From: Herbaspirillum hiltneri N3
Lineage (GTDB): Bacteria; Pseudomonadota; Gammaproteobacteria; Burkholderiales; Burkholderiaceae_D
Direction of reading: 5' to 3'
Length of the DNA stretch: 64,000 bases
NCBI RefSeq assembly: GCF_001267925.1
Contig: NZ_CP011409.1
Span: 310,001 to 374,000, forward strand
The position numbers were made by a program, and so were the translations under genes. The notes under the pieces are model-generated. The model made no database searches. It was not told where the DNA came from and was given only the letters and a program-made list of their open reading frames with translations. Positions 27,361 through 35,485 of this stretch are shown piece by piece. Numbering within the stretch: the first letter of the stretch is position 1; each line of letters begins with the position of its first letter.

Positions 27361-28514
27361 TTTTTCCCCGCATGCTCCTTGAGCATCTGCTTCGCGATCA
27401 GCAACTGCTGGATCTGCGAGGTGCCTTCGTAGATGCGCATCACGCGCACGTCGCGGCAGATGCGCTCGATCGGGTAGTCGCACATGAAGCCGGCGCCGCC
27501 GAAAATCTGCAGCACGCGGTCGGCCACCTTGCCCACCGTTTCCGTGGCGAACAACTTGCAGCACGAGGCTTCCTTGATCACCGGCAGGTCCTGGTCGAAA
27601 CGGCGCGCCGTATGTTCGACCATGCACTGCGCGGCCAGCAGCTCGGTTTCGGAATCGGCCAGCATCGCCTGCACCAACTGATGCTGCGCGATCGGTTGGC
27701 CGAAGGCGCGGCGTCCGGTGGCGTAGCCGAGCGCTTCTTCGATCAGGCGACGGCCGGCGCCGATGGCGGCGGCGGCAACGCCGAGGCGGCCGCGATTGAG
27801 CGAGGACATCGCCAGCGCAAAGCCGAGTCCCGGTTCGCCGATGATGGCGTCGGCGGGAATGCGGCAGTCGCTGAAGATCACGTCGGCCGTGTGCGAGCCG
27901 TGCAATCCCATCTTGCGGTCGGTGTTGCCGATGCTCAGGCCGGGCGCGCCGCGTTCCACGATGAAGGCGGACAAGCCGCGATGGTCGCGACTGCCGGCAT
28001 CGGTGCGCGCGATCACGGTGAAGACGTCGGCCGAGGGCGCATTGGTAATGTAGCGTTTGACGCCGTTGAGGACCCACTGGTCGCCATCCCGGCGTGCGCT
28101 GGTGCGCAGTGCGGCGGCATCGGAGCCGCAATCCGGTTCGGTCAGGCAGAACGCCGCGATCATTTCCCCCGCAGCCATGCGCGCCAGATAACGTTCGCGC
28201 TGCGCGTCGCTGCCGTAGCTCAGCAGGCCGTGCGAGCCGACGCCGTTGTTGATGCCGATGGCGGAGCGGAACGACAGGCTGGCGCGGCACAGTGCGATGA
28301 GCACTGCGACTTCATCTTCCATGCCCAGGCCGAGGCCGCCCCAGCGCTCCGGAATGCCGAGGCCGAACAGGCCGAGCGCCGCCATTTCGCCGAGGATGTC
28401 GTCGGGTACGCGCCGCTGTTCTTCCACCAGCGTTTCATTCGGCAGCAAGCGTTCGGCGACGAAGCGCTCCACCGCGGCGACGAATTGTTTGCGGGTGTGG
28501 TCGTCAAGCGCCAT
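27357..28514 (-). CDS. Acyl-CoA dehydrogenase 2
   Basis: A 385-residue acyl-CoA dehydrogenase. Conserved segments are AFCLTEPDCGSDAAALRT (FAD/substrate), GLHGSHTADVIFSDCRIP, GRRAFGQPIAQHQLVQ and the catalytic Glu in IYEGTSQIQQLL. The start at 28514 overlaps the upstream MaoC-domain gene by 11 bases, so the two are coupled. It is convergent with the SDR. The overlap of two stop codons leaves no room for a terminator, so antisense read-through is possible. Substrate unknown; EPDCGSD rather than EPxAGSD is a modest variation. Confidence 0.91.
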   Translation of the reverse strand: MALDDHTRKQFVAAVERFVAERLLPNETLVEEQRRVPDDILGEMAALGLFGLGIPERWGGLGLGMEDEVAVLIALCRASLSFRSAIGINNGVGSHGLLSYGSDAQRERYLARMAAGEMIAAFCLTEPDCGSDAAALRTSARRDGDQWVLNGVKRYITNAPSADVFTVIARTDAGSRDHRGLSAFIVERGAPGLSIGNTDRKMGLHGSHTADVIFSDCRIPADAIIGEPGLGFALAMSSLNRGRLGVAAAAIGAGRRLIEEALGYATGRRAFGQPIAQHQLVQAMLADSETELLAAQCMVEHTARRFDQDLPVIKEASCCKLFATETVGKVADRVLQIFGGAGFMCDYPIERICRDVRVMRIYEGTSQIQQLLIAKQMLKEHAGKN

Positions 28515-29427
28515 GGAGGATTTCCTTGCGGGTCTTTGTTTCGGCGTGGGCAGCCATGACGGCGGCGCCATGGTTGAGCACCACCACGCCGCGCTGCGGG
28601 ATGCTGCTGCGGAACGCGACCTGGTTGCCGTCGCGCCAGATTTCCGTGCGCAGAATTTCACCTGGATACACCGGCGCCGAAAAGCGCGCGCCGATCGATC
28701 GGATGTCCAGGCGGTCGCCGGGGTCGGGCGACCAACACAGCGCCTTGAGCAAGGCGTGGCCGGCCACGCCGAAGGTGCACAGGCCATGCAGGATCGGCCG
28801 CGGGAAACCGGCGCGCAGGGCCACTTCGGGATCGGCGTGCAGTGGGTTGTCGTCGCCCGACAGCCGGTAGATCAGCGCGGCCTGCGACAGGATGGGCAAG
28901 TCGATGCAGAAATCCGCCGGACGTTCCGGCAACGGCGACGGCGCGGGATGAGCATGGCCCGATGCCGGCATGTGCTGCACGCCGCCGTCGCCGCGGCACA
29001 TGGTGGTCATGCGCAGGGTGCAGACCGGCTCGCCGCTGTCTTCGTCGGTGACCACGCGTTCCTGATAGATCAGCGCGCCCTTGTCGGGGCCCTTGTCGAC
29101 GATATCGACGATGCGGGTGTCGCCGATCAGCCGCGCACAGACCGGCAGCGGCTTGTGCACGATCACCTGCTGTTCGGCATGCACCACGCGCGTCCAGTCG
29201 ATGCCGGTGTCGGGCAGCTTCATCCAGAAGCCCGGATGCGCCAGCACCGTCGCCATGGTCGGCAGCACGCGCAGGCCTTCTTCATACACATACCGGAGTT
29301 GGTCGCGGTCGAGCGGATCGGCGCCGAGACCGACGCCGAGCGCGTACAGGATGCAATCCTGCGGGCGCAGGTGTTGACGCGCGATGGGAATCTTCCAGTG
29401 CATCAGCTTGCGATAGTCGATCGTCAT
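28504..29427 (-). CDS. MaoC-like (R)-specific enoyl-CoA hydratase, double hot-dog
   Basis: A 307-residue double hot-dog protein resembling the hydratase-2 part of MFE-2. The N-terminal half is the FAS1/MaoC dehydratase N domain (YALGVGLGADPLDRDQLRYVYEEGLRVLPTMATVLAHPG, in parts). The C-terminal half bears the catalytic motif GDDNPLHADPEVA and PRPILHGLCTFG. ATG at 29427 has GAGG upstream; an ATG at 29460 is possible. It hydrates a trans-2-enoyl-CoA to the (R)-3-hydroxy ester used by the SDR. It is first in a two-gene unit with acyl-CoA dehydrogenase 2, from the second bidirectional element. Confidence 0.9.
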   Translation of the reverse strand: MTIDYRKLMHWKIPIARQHLRPQDCILYALGVGLGADPLDRDQLRYVYEEGLRVLPTMATVLAHPGFWMKLPDTGIDWTRVVHAEQQVIVHKPLPVCARLIGDTRIVDIVDKGPDKGALIYQERVVTDEDSGEPVCTLRMTTMCRGDGGVQHMPASGHAHPAPSPLPERPADFCIDLPILSQAALIYRLSGDDNPLHADPEVALRAGFPRPILHGLCTFGVAGHALLKALCWSPDPGDRLDIRSIGARFSAPVYPGEILRTEIWRDGNQVAFRSSIPQRGVVVLNHGAAVMAAHAETKTRKEILHGA

Positions 29428-29541
29428 GTAGCCTCGTCGATGGTGGGCATTTACTGACATGAACCCGGCGCTGCCAGGGCGGCAGCGAGGCAAGGCGGAG
29501 ATTGGCGCCGCCAATGCGGCTAAGGAATGACGGAATCGACC

Positions 29542-29582
29542 TTGACATATACATACTACTAAGTATGATTAAATGAAGTCAA
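29542..29582. promoter_or_regulatory. Bidirectional promoter with a central TetR-type palindrome, copy 2
   Basis: Plus strand: TTGACA (29542-29547), 16 bases, TATGAT (29564-29569), toward the lyase operon. Minus strand: TTGACT (29577-29582), 18 bases, TAGTAT (29553-29558), toward the MaoC unit. The perfect palindrome CATACT-ACTA-AGTATG (29552-29567) lies between. In the inverted orientation of copy 1 the two elements align over about 30 bases, including the ATGAAGTCAA end. The region 29583-29688 otherwise holds only the lyase leader. Confidence 0.78.
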
Positions 29583-29688
29583 CAAGAAGTGACCAGCGCC
29601 GCGCGGCAACCCGTGCGAGCCGGGCGTGTTGCAGGTAAAGTACAGATCTGATGCCGATACCTGATTACACGCTACCAACGGAGACCAG

Positions 29689-30567
29689 ATGCAACATCCA
29701 GGGACCTTGATCCGCGCCATGCTCGCGCGTGGCGGCGCCGTGCCGGTGCCCGGCTGCTACGACCCGCTCGGCGCCCTGCTGATCGAACAGGCCGGCTTTG
29801 AAGCTGCCTACATGACCGGATTTTCGCTCGCCTCCAGCTACGGCAAGCCCGACATCGGGTTGCTGACAATGACCGACATGGTGCAGCAGGCGGCGCGCAT
29901 CGCCGAAGCGGTCTCCTTTCCCGTACTGGTTGACGCCGACACCGGCTACGGCGGCGCCGCCAACATCGCAGAAACCGTGCGCGCCTTCGAAAAGGCCGGC
30001 ATCGCCGGCCTGCATCTGGAAGACCAGATCATGCCCAAGAAATGCGGCGCCATGGCCGGCAAGAAACTTGTGCCGGCTGAAGAAATGGCCTTGCGCCTGA
30101 AAGCTGCGCGGGCAGGTCGCAAGAGCAGCGAATTCGTCATCATCGGCCGCACCGACGCCATGACCATCTACGGCCTTGACGAAGTCATCGTGCGCGCGCA
30201 GGCGATGGAGCGCGCCGGCGCCGATGCCGTCATGGCGCCTTCGCTCAGTACGACCGCCGAGCTGGAAGCGGTGGCGTCGAGCGTCCGGATCCCGGTGATC
30301 TACGTCGCCGCCGAAACCGTCCGTCCCAATTACACGCGCCAACAGCTTGCGGCAGCCGGCTTCGCCATGTCGCTGTATCCGCTGTCGCTGATCCAGACCA
30401 CCTTCAAGGCGCAGCAAGACATGTTGCGCAGCATGTTCGCCAGCGGCGACACCGTACAACTGGTGGACGGCATGGCGCAGTTTGCCGACGTCGGCCGACT
30501 GGTCGGCGTGGAACGCGCCGCCGCCTTCGACGCAGAGCTGGCGACACAAGTGAACGAGGGGAGTTAG
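29689..30567 (+). CDS. Isocitrate lyase/PEP mutase superfamily lyase
   Basis: A 292-residue alpha/beta-barrel enzyme of the methylisocitrate lyase/PEP mutase superfamily. The Mg site is VDADTGYGG (81-89) and the lyase loop is PKKCGAMAGK (116-125). The catalytic Cys is kept, so it is probably a lyase, but the usual KKCGH His is Ala. Candidates are 2-methylisocitrate, 2,3-dimethylmalate or another 2-hydroxydicarboxylate lyase releasing pyruvate, glyoxylate or an oxo acid; oxaloacetate decarboxylase is a further option. It is followed directly by LeuC- and LeuD-like hydratase genes, so its substrate is probably their product. Confidence 0.82.
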   Translation: MQHPGTLIRAMLARGGAVPVPGCYDPLGALLIEQAGFEAAYMTGFSLASSYGKPDIGLLTMTDMVQQAARIAEAVSFPVLVDADTGYGGAANIAETVRAFEKAGIAGLHLEDQIMPKKCGAMAGKKLVPAEEMALRLKAARAGRKSSEFVIIGRTDAMTIYGLDEVIVRAQAMERAGADAVMAPSLSTTAELEAVASSVRIPVIYVAAETVRPNYTRQQLAAAGFAMSLYPLSLIQTTFKAQQDMLRSMFASGDTVQLVDGMAQFADVGRLVGVERAAAFDAELATQVNEGS

Positions 30568-30572
30568 CGGCA

Positions 30573-31847
30573 ATGGGCGCAACCATGACGCAGAAAATCC
30601 TTGCGCGCACCAGCGGCCGCGAAAGCGTGCAGCACGGCGAGATCATCTGGGCAAGTCCGGACCTGGTGACGGCGCCGGAGGTGTCGTTTTCCGCATACAT
30701 CAAACGCATCCGCGAAATCGGCGTGACCAGGCTGGCGCATCCCGAACGCGTCGCCGTCATCATCGACCACGAAGTGCCGGTGCACAGCATCGCCGGCGCC
30801 GAGCGCAACAAGCTCACGCGCCAGTTGGCGCAGGAATGGTCGGTCGGGCATTTCTTCGACGGCGTCGGCATCACGCATCCGCTCATGGTGGAGCAGGGCC
30901 TGGTGGCGCCGGGCATGTTCGCCGCCGGCGCCGACAGCCACGCGCCGGGACTGGGCGCAGTCGGCGCCTTGTCGGTGCCGTTCGGTTTTGAAGTGTCCAT
31001 GGTGCTGGCCACCGGCCAGATCTGGATGAAGGTGCCCGAGACCATTCGCGTGCGGCTGCACGGCGCCTGCCGCCCCGGCGTGGCGGCGCGCGACATCGTG
31101 CTGGCGACCATGCAGCAGCTTGACGACGAAGCGACCAGCTATCGCGTCATCGAATACCAGGGCGCGGGCCTGTCGACGCTGTCGGTGCCGGAGCGCATGA
31201 CGATCTGCGGCCTGTGCGTCGACGCCGGCGCCAAGTCAGGCATCGCCGCCGTCGATCAGCGCTGCATCGATTACCTGCGCGCGCATGGCGTTGCCGATCT
31301 GCAGGCGCCGCAGTCGATCAACAGCGACGCCGACGCCGGGTACGCAATGACCATCGACCTCGACCTGTCGACGCTGACGCCGCGCGTGTCGATCCCGCCG
31401 TCGCCCAACCACGTGCGCGAAGCGCAGGCGATGTCCGATGTCGTCATCCAGCATGCGTACATCGGATCGTGCGTGTCCGGTTCGATCGAAGACATCCGTT
31501 CCGCCGCCGCCATCCTGCGCGGCCGCAAGGTGCATGCGGAAGTGAATCTGCTGGTGATCCCGGCCACGCAGCAGGTTTTCCAGCAGGCCTTGCAAGAGGG
31601 ATTGCTGACCGAGCTCACCGCCGCCGGCGCGACCATTTCGCCGTCGACCTGCGGCCCTTGTTTCGGCGGCATCGCGCAATTGACGGCCGGCGAACGCCGC
31701 ATCAGCACCAGCACCCGCAACGACCCGGGCCGCATGGGCAGCAACGAGGCGGAAATTTTCCTTGCCAGCGCCATGACGGTGGCGGCGTCCGCGATCACCG
31801 GCCACATCACCGATCCGCGTGCTTATGCCGAAGGAGGGGCGGCATGA
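30573..31847 (+). CDS. Aconitase-superfamily hydratase large subunit (LeuC-like)
   Basis: A 424-residue protein with the [4Fe-4S] ligands C300 (IGSCVSGS), C360 and C363 (STCGPCFGG). The canonical IGSCTNG loop is altered to IGSCVSG and the substrate loop DSHTxT to DSHAPG, so it is a divergent member. Its size matches 3-isopropylmalate, homoaconitate or dimethylmaleate hydratase large subunits, not the fused aconitases. It starts five bases after the lyase stop with GGGGAG upstream, and its stop overlaps the small-subunit start. Reaction inferred: hydration of a substituted maleate to a 2-hydroxy diacid (or the reverse). Confidence 0.85.
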   Translation: MGATMTQKILARTSGRESVQHGEIIWASPDLVTAPEVSFSAYIKRIREIGVTRLAHPERVAVIIDHEVPVHSIAGAERNKLTRQLAQEWSVGHFFDGVGITHPLMVEQGLVAPGMFAAGADSHAPGLGAVGALSVPFGFEVSMVLATGQIWMKVPETIRVRLHGACRPGVAARDIVLATMQQLDDEATSYRVIEYQGAGLSTLSVPERMTICGLCVDAGAKSGIAAVDQRCIDYLRAHGVADLQAPQSINSDADAGYAMTIDLDLSTLTPRVSIPPSPNHVREAQAMSDVVIQHAYIGSCVSGSIEDIRSAAAILRGRKVHAEVNLLVIPATQQVFQQALQEGLLTELTAAGATISPSTCGPCFGGIAQLTAGERRISTSTRNDPGRMGSNEAEIFLASAMTVAASAITGHITDPRAYAEGGAA

Positions 31848-32353
31848 GCGCCGCCGGCAAAACCAGCAGCGGGCGCGCCTGGAAATTTTCCGGCGACATC
31901 TCCAGCGATCAGTTGATTTCGGCGCGTCACGTGTTCGAGTTCGATCCGCGCATGTTGCGCCATCATTTGCTGGCCGAAGTGCGGCCCGAGTTCGCGCAAC
32001 AGGCGCAGCCCGGCGACGTCATCGTGGCCGGCCGCAATTTCGCCCACGGTAGCAACCACAGCCATCCCTTCCTGGCGATGAAGGCGCTGGGCGTCGGCCT
32101 GCTGGCGCGTTCGCTGTCGCGCGGGCCGTTCCGGCTGGCGATCTTCATGGGCGTGCCGGTGCTGATGGCGGGCAGCGACGTGCTCGACGCCATCGACGAC
32201 GGCGATCAGCTCGACATCGATTTCAGCCGCGGCGCGATCTTCAACGCGACCAGCGGCAAGCAGATGCAGGTGGAGCCGCTGGCGCCGTTCCTGCAAGATA
32301 TCGTCAACGCCGGCGGCGGTCTCGAATTCGTGAAGTCGCAATTGACTTCTTAG
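31844..32353 (+). CDS. Aconitase-superfamily hydratase small subunit (LeuD-like)
   Basis: A 169-residue swivel-domain subunit, overlapping the large-subunit stop (ATGA). It opens with WKFSGDISSDQLISARH and carries GRNFAHGSNHSHP (63-75) where LeuD normally has GxNFGxGSSREHA. The Ser-Arg-Glu of the substrate loop is thus missing, which predicts an unusual substrate. The rest (LGVGLLARSLSRGPFRLAIFMGVPVL, in parts) matches the swivel fold. Ordinary leucine biosynthesis is unlikely: no leuA or leuB is nearby and the genes sit in a catabolic cluster. Confidence 0.83.
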   Translation: MSAAGKTSSGRAWKFSGDISSDQLISARHVFEFDPRMLRHHLLAEVRPEFAQQAQPGDVIVAGRNFAHGSNHSHPFLAMKALGVGLLARSLSRGPFRLAIFMGVPVLMAGSDVLDAIDDGDQLDIDFSRGAIFNATSGKQMQVEPLAPFLQDIVNAGGGLEFVKSQLTS

Positions 32354-32417
32354 GGCGGGATTTATCCGAGGCCGTTCTTATTTGCTCTATGATGCTTGCC
32401 ATTCAGGAGTCAACCGG

Positions 32418-33266
32418 ATGTCAGTTATGTCGATCGTGCGAGACACGTCATTCAGCCAGGAAACGGAAAACGCCGCCGGCGCCACCGCCGCGAGCCGGCC
32501 CGCGGCCATCGTCGTCGATGCCCTGGAAAAAACCTACGCCACCCACGACGGCGGCAAGGTGCAGGCGCTCGGCCCGATTTCGGTGACGGTGCCGCAAGGC
32601 GGCTTCATGACCATCGTCGGCCCGTCGGGCTGCGGCAAGTCGACCCTGCTCAAGTTGCTGTCGGGCCTGATCCCGCGCTCGGCCGGGTCGATCAGGGTCA
32701 ACGGCGAAGAAGTGCGTGAACCGCATCGCGATATCGGCATGGTGTTCCAGAGTCCGGTGTTGCTGCCATGGAAAACCGCCATCGAAAATGTCCTGCTGCC
32801 GGCGCGGGTGCTCGGCCTTGACATGGCCACCAGCCGCGTGCGCGCGCAGGAGCTGCTGGACATGGTCGGCCTGGCCGATTTCGCCAATCGCTATCCGAAT
32901 GAATTGTCGGGCGGCATGCAGCAACGCGTCGCCATCGCACGTTCCCTGATCCACGATCCGTCGATCCTGATGATGGATGAGCCGTTCGGCGCACTCGACG
33001 CCATGACGCGCGAGGTGATGAACCTCGAGTTGCTGCGTATCTGGCGCAAGGCCGGCAAGACGGTCATCTTCGTGACGCACTCGATTCCTGAAGCGATTTT
33101 CCTCGGCACCCACGTGATGGTGCTGTCCAATCGTCCCGGCCGCATCGCCGACCTGGTGACGGTAGACCTGCCGGCCGAACGCAGCCTCGACATCATGTCG
33201 ACCGACGCTTTCGGCGTGTACAGCAAACGCATCCGCAGCCAGTTCAATACACAGGGATTCATCTGA
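32418..33266 (+). CDS. ABC transporter ATP-binding protein (SsuB/NrtD/TauB type)
   Basis: A 282-residue ATPase: Walker A GPSGCGKST, Q-loop MVFQSPVLLPW, signature LSGGMQQR, Walker B ILMMDEPFGALDA and H-loop FVTHSIPEA. These match the nitrate/sulfonate/taurine importer group. AGGAG lies eight bases upstream of the ATG at 32418; an earlier ATG at 32382 is unsupported. Its end overlaps the permease start by one base. No binding-protein gene adjoins it; the SsuA-type protein at 19873-20955 in the same cluster is the likely partner. Confidence 0.92.
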   Translation: MSVMSIVRDTSFSQETENAAGATAASRPAAIVVDALEKTYATHDGGKVQALGPISVTVPQGGFMTIVGPSGCGKSTLLKLLSGLIPRSAGSIRVNGEEVREPHRDIGMVFQSPVLLPWKTAIENVLLPARVLGLDMATSRVRAQELLDMVGLADFANRYPNELSGGMQQRVAIARSLIHDPSILMMDEPFGALDAMTREVMNLELLRIWRKAGKTVIFVTHSIPEAIFLGTHVMVLSNRPGRIADLVTVDLPAERSLDIMSTDAFGVYSKRIRSQFNTQGFI

Positions 33267-34102
33267 TGGAAAGCGTCCACAACAATCCGGCCGCGCCGAA
33301 CGTCACCCCGGCGTCCACCTCTTTCAGCCTGCGCCGCACGCTCAGGGCGCGGCCCGAACTGCTGCTGATCCCGACCGTGTTCGTCGCCGTCGTGGCGGTG
33401 TGGGAGGCGATCATCCGCTTCTTCGAGATTCCGATCTACATCATGCCGGCGCCGTCCAACATCGCGCTGGCGCTGGTCAATACCGGCTATCTCGACAACG
33501 CGCTGTATACGCTCGGCGAAGCCATGCTCGGCTTCCTGCTGGCGGCCTTGTTCGGCATCGTGCTGGGCGGCCTGATCGCCCAGTTCCCGCTGGCGGAAAA
33601 GACGCTGTATCCCTATCTGATCGCGATCCAGACCACACCCAAGGTGGCGGTGGCGCCGCTGTTCATCATGTGGTTCGGCTTCGGCATGACGTCCAAGGTC
33701 ATCATCGCCGCGACGATCGCTTTCTTTCCGATTCTGGTCAATGTCATCAGCGGCTTGCGCTCGACCGATCCGGCGCGGCTGGAACTGATGCGTTCGCTGC
33801 GCGCGACGCGCTGGCAGATTTTCACGATGGTGCGCCTGCCGGGCGCGCTGCCGATGATCTTCGCGGGACTCAACATCGCGATCATCTTCAGCATCCTCGG
33901 TGCCATCGTCGGCGAGTTCCTCGGCTCACGCAAGGGACTCGGCAACGCCATCATGCAGATGAACGTCAATCTCGACACCGCGGGCGTGTTCGCCACGCTG
34001 TTCGTGCTGTCGGCGATCGGGGTGTGCCTGCATGTGCTGATGAGTTTTCTGCAACGCAAGGCTTTGTTCTGGGCTGACAGTTCGCGTATTCCAACCGTCT
34101 GA
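33266..34102 (+). CDS. ABC transporter permease (SsuC/NrtB/TauC type)
   Basis: A 278-residue inner-membrane permease with six hydrophobic helices. The EAA-type loop ELMRSLRATRWQIFTMVRLPGALPMI (in parts) contacts the ATPase; FIMWFGFGMTSKVIIAATIAFFPILVN is the typical core. It begins inside the ATPase stop (TGATG) and is the last gene of the lyase operon. As with the ATPase, the imported compound is presumed to be the substrate of this catabolic cluster or a related carboxylate. Confidence 0.92.
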   Translation: MESVHNNPAAPNVTPASTSFSLRRTLRARPELLLIPTVFVAVVAVWEAIIRFFEIPIYIMPAPSNIALALVNTGYLDNALYTLGEAMLGFLLAALFGIVLGGLIAQFPLAEKTLYPYLIAIQTTPKVAVAPLFIMWFGFGMTSKVIIAATIAFFPILVNVISGLRSTDPARLELMRSLRATRWQIFTMVRLPGALPMIFAGLNIAIIFSILGAIVGEFLGSRKGLGNAIMQMNVNLDTAGVFATLFVLSAIGVCLHVLMSFLQRKALFWADSSRIPTV

Positions 34103-34130
34103 AACGCAAACATGTCGGCGAAGGGACGCG

Positions 34131-34490
34131 TCAGGCCTGCGGCAATATTTCCAGCAATTTCTCAGCGGGCCGGCATAGCCGTGATCCTAACGGCGTAACC
34201 ACGATAGGGCGTTCGATCAGGACCGGATCCTTCAGCATCAGGTCGATCAGCTGCGCGTCGCTCCATTTCGCGTTATCCAGATCCTGCTCATCGTAAGACG
34301 TACCGCGCCGGCGCATGAGGTCGCGCACCGGCTGGCCGGTGGCCGCGATGATCTTCTTGAGCGTGGCGCGGTCGGGGGGCGTCTTCAGGTATTCAATGAT
34401 CTCCGGCTCGATGCCGGCGGCGCGGATCATTTCCAGCACCTTGCGCGAGGTGCCGCATTTCGGGTTGTGATAAATGGTGACGTCGGACAT
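34131..34490 (-). CDS. arsC: ArsC family arsenate reductase (glutaredoxin-coupled)
   Basis: A 119-residue thioredoxin-fold protein. The active-site Cys12 is in HNPKCGTSRKV, and the family's Arg residues are in IERPIVVTPLGSRLCRPAEKLLEI. This is the E. coli R773-type ArsC, reducing arsenate to arsenite with glutathione and glutaredoxin. No arsenite pump or arsR is adjacent, so it may be a housekeeping ArsC-like protein. It is convergent with the permease gene (28 bases). The monothiol glutaredoxin gene 1.6 kb away is not obviously linked. Confidence 0.88.
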   Translation of the reverse strand: MSDVTIYHNPKCGTSRKVLEMIRAAGIEPEIIEYLKTPPDRATLKKIIAATGQPVRDLMRRRGTSYDEQDLDNAKWSDAQLIDLMLKDPVLIERPIVVTPLGSRLCRPAEKLLEILPQA

Positions 34491-34677
34491 GGTGTTTCCC
34501 GGGGTTCAAAAAAATGATGTGCGCAAGCATAGCCGATCGGAGACGGTCCGGCTCCGGCTCAGCTGAAAATACTTCATCTTCTCGCGCGGCGACAGCTGCT
34601 ATAGTAAAACGCTCAACAAGGACGTGCATCGCGCGCGGTCAATATCCCATTCCCAAGAAAACAGAGGAGCACCAAAG

Positions 34678-35436
34678 ATGGCAGCACCGAAGAAAATCGC
34701 ATTGGTCACCGGCGCCGGTTCCGGCATCGGCAAACAGATTTCGCTGGCCCTGCTGCGCGAAGGTTACGCCGTTGTGCTGGCCGGCCGCCGCCAGGAGCCG
34801 CTGGAAGAAACCGTCAAGGCGGCCGGCGAGTCCGGCGTCAACGCGCTGGTGGTGCCGGCCGATGTCAGCGATCCCGCTTCGGTGAAGAACCTGTTTGCCA
34901 GGACAAAGGAGAAATTCGGTCGTCTTGATCTGCTGTTCAACAATGCCGGCATCTTCGCTCCCCCGATGTCGCTGGAAGAGTTGAGCTACGAGCAGTGGAA
35001 ATCGGCGGTCGACATTAACCTGACCGGAGTCTTCCTGTGTACCCAGGAAGCGTTTCGTCTCATGAAAGAACAATCGCCGCGCGGCGGCCGCATCATCAAC
35101 AACGGTTCGATTTCGGCGCATGCGCCGCGGCCATTCTCGGTGTCGTACACCGCGACCAAACATGCGATTACCGGCCTGACCAAGTCGACCTCGCTCGACG
35201 GCCGCCGCTACGACATTGCTTGCGGCCAGATCGACATCGGCAATGCCTCGACCGACATGACCGAGCTGATGAAGAAGGGGACCTTGCAGGCGGACGGTTC
35301 GACCCAGGTCGAGCCGACCATGGATGCGGGCCATGTGGCGAAGGCGATCCTCTATATGGACAGCCTGCCGCTGGATGCCAACGTGCAGTTCATGACGGTG
35401 ATGGCGACCAAGATGCCGTTCATCGGACGTGGCTGA
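34678..35436 (+). CDS. Short-chain dehydrogenase/reductase, substrate unknown
   Basis: A 252-residue classical [12 protein letters not shown] (about 12-20), NNAGIF, and catalytic Ser and YxxxK in [23 protein letters not shown] (in parts). The second-strand end LAGRRQEP suggests NADPH preference. It has AGAGGAGC upstream of the ATG at 34678 and a strong terminator after its stop. It has no cotranscribed neighbours and lacks the marker motifs of FabG, so the substrate cannot be assigned. Confidence 0.85.
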   Translation: MAAPKKIALVTGAGSGIGKQISLALLREGYAVVLAGRRQEPLEETVKAAGESGVNALVVPADVSDPASVKNLFARTKEKFGRLDLLFNNAGIFAPPMSLEELSYEQWKSAVDINLTGVFLCTQEAFRLMKEQSPRGGRIINNGSISAHAPRPFSVSYTATKHAITGLTKSTSLDGRRYDIACGQIDIGNASTDMTELMKKGTLQADGSTQVEPTMDAGHVAKAILYMDSLPLDANVQFMTVMATKMPFIGRG

Positions 35437-35454
35437 AATACGCTTCTGCAAATA

Positions 35455-35485
35455 AAAAACGCTGCTCTCAAGGCAGCGTTTTTTT
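35455..35485. terminator. Bidirectional Rho-independent terminator between SDR and ubiX
   Basis: A5 run, stem CGCTGC (35460-35465), loop TCTCAAG, stem GCAGCG (35473-35478), then seven T (35479-35485). The T run even reaches the ubiX stop codon. It can end both convergent genes. Confidence 0.88.

Noticed and set aside
30573..32353. leuC-leuD of leucine biosynthesis
   Set aside because: Substrate-loop motifs differ, no leuA or leuB is nearby and the operon is shared with a lyase and importer.
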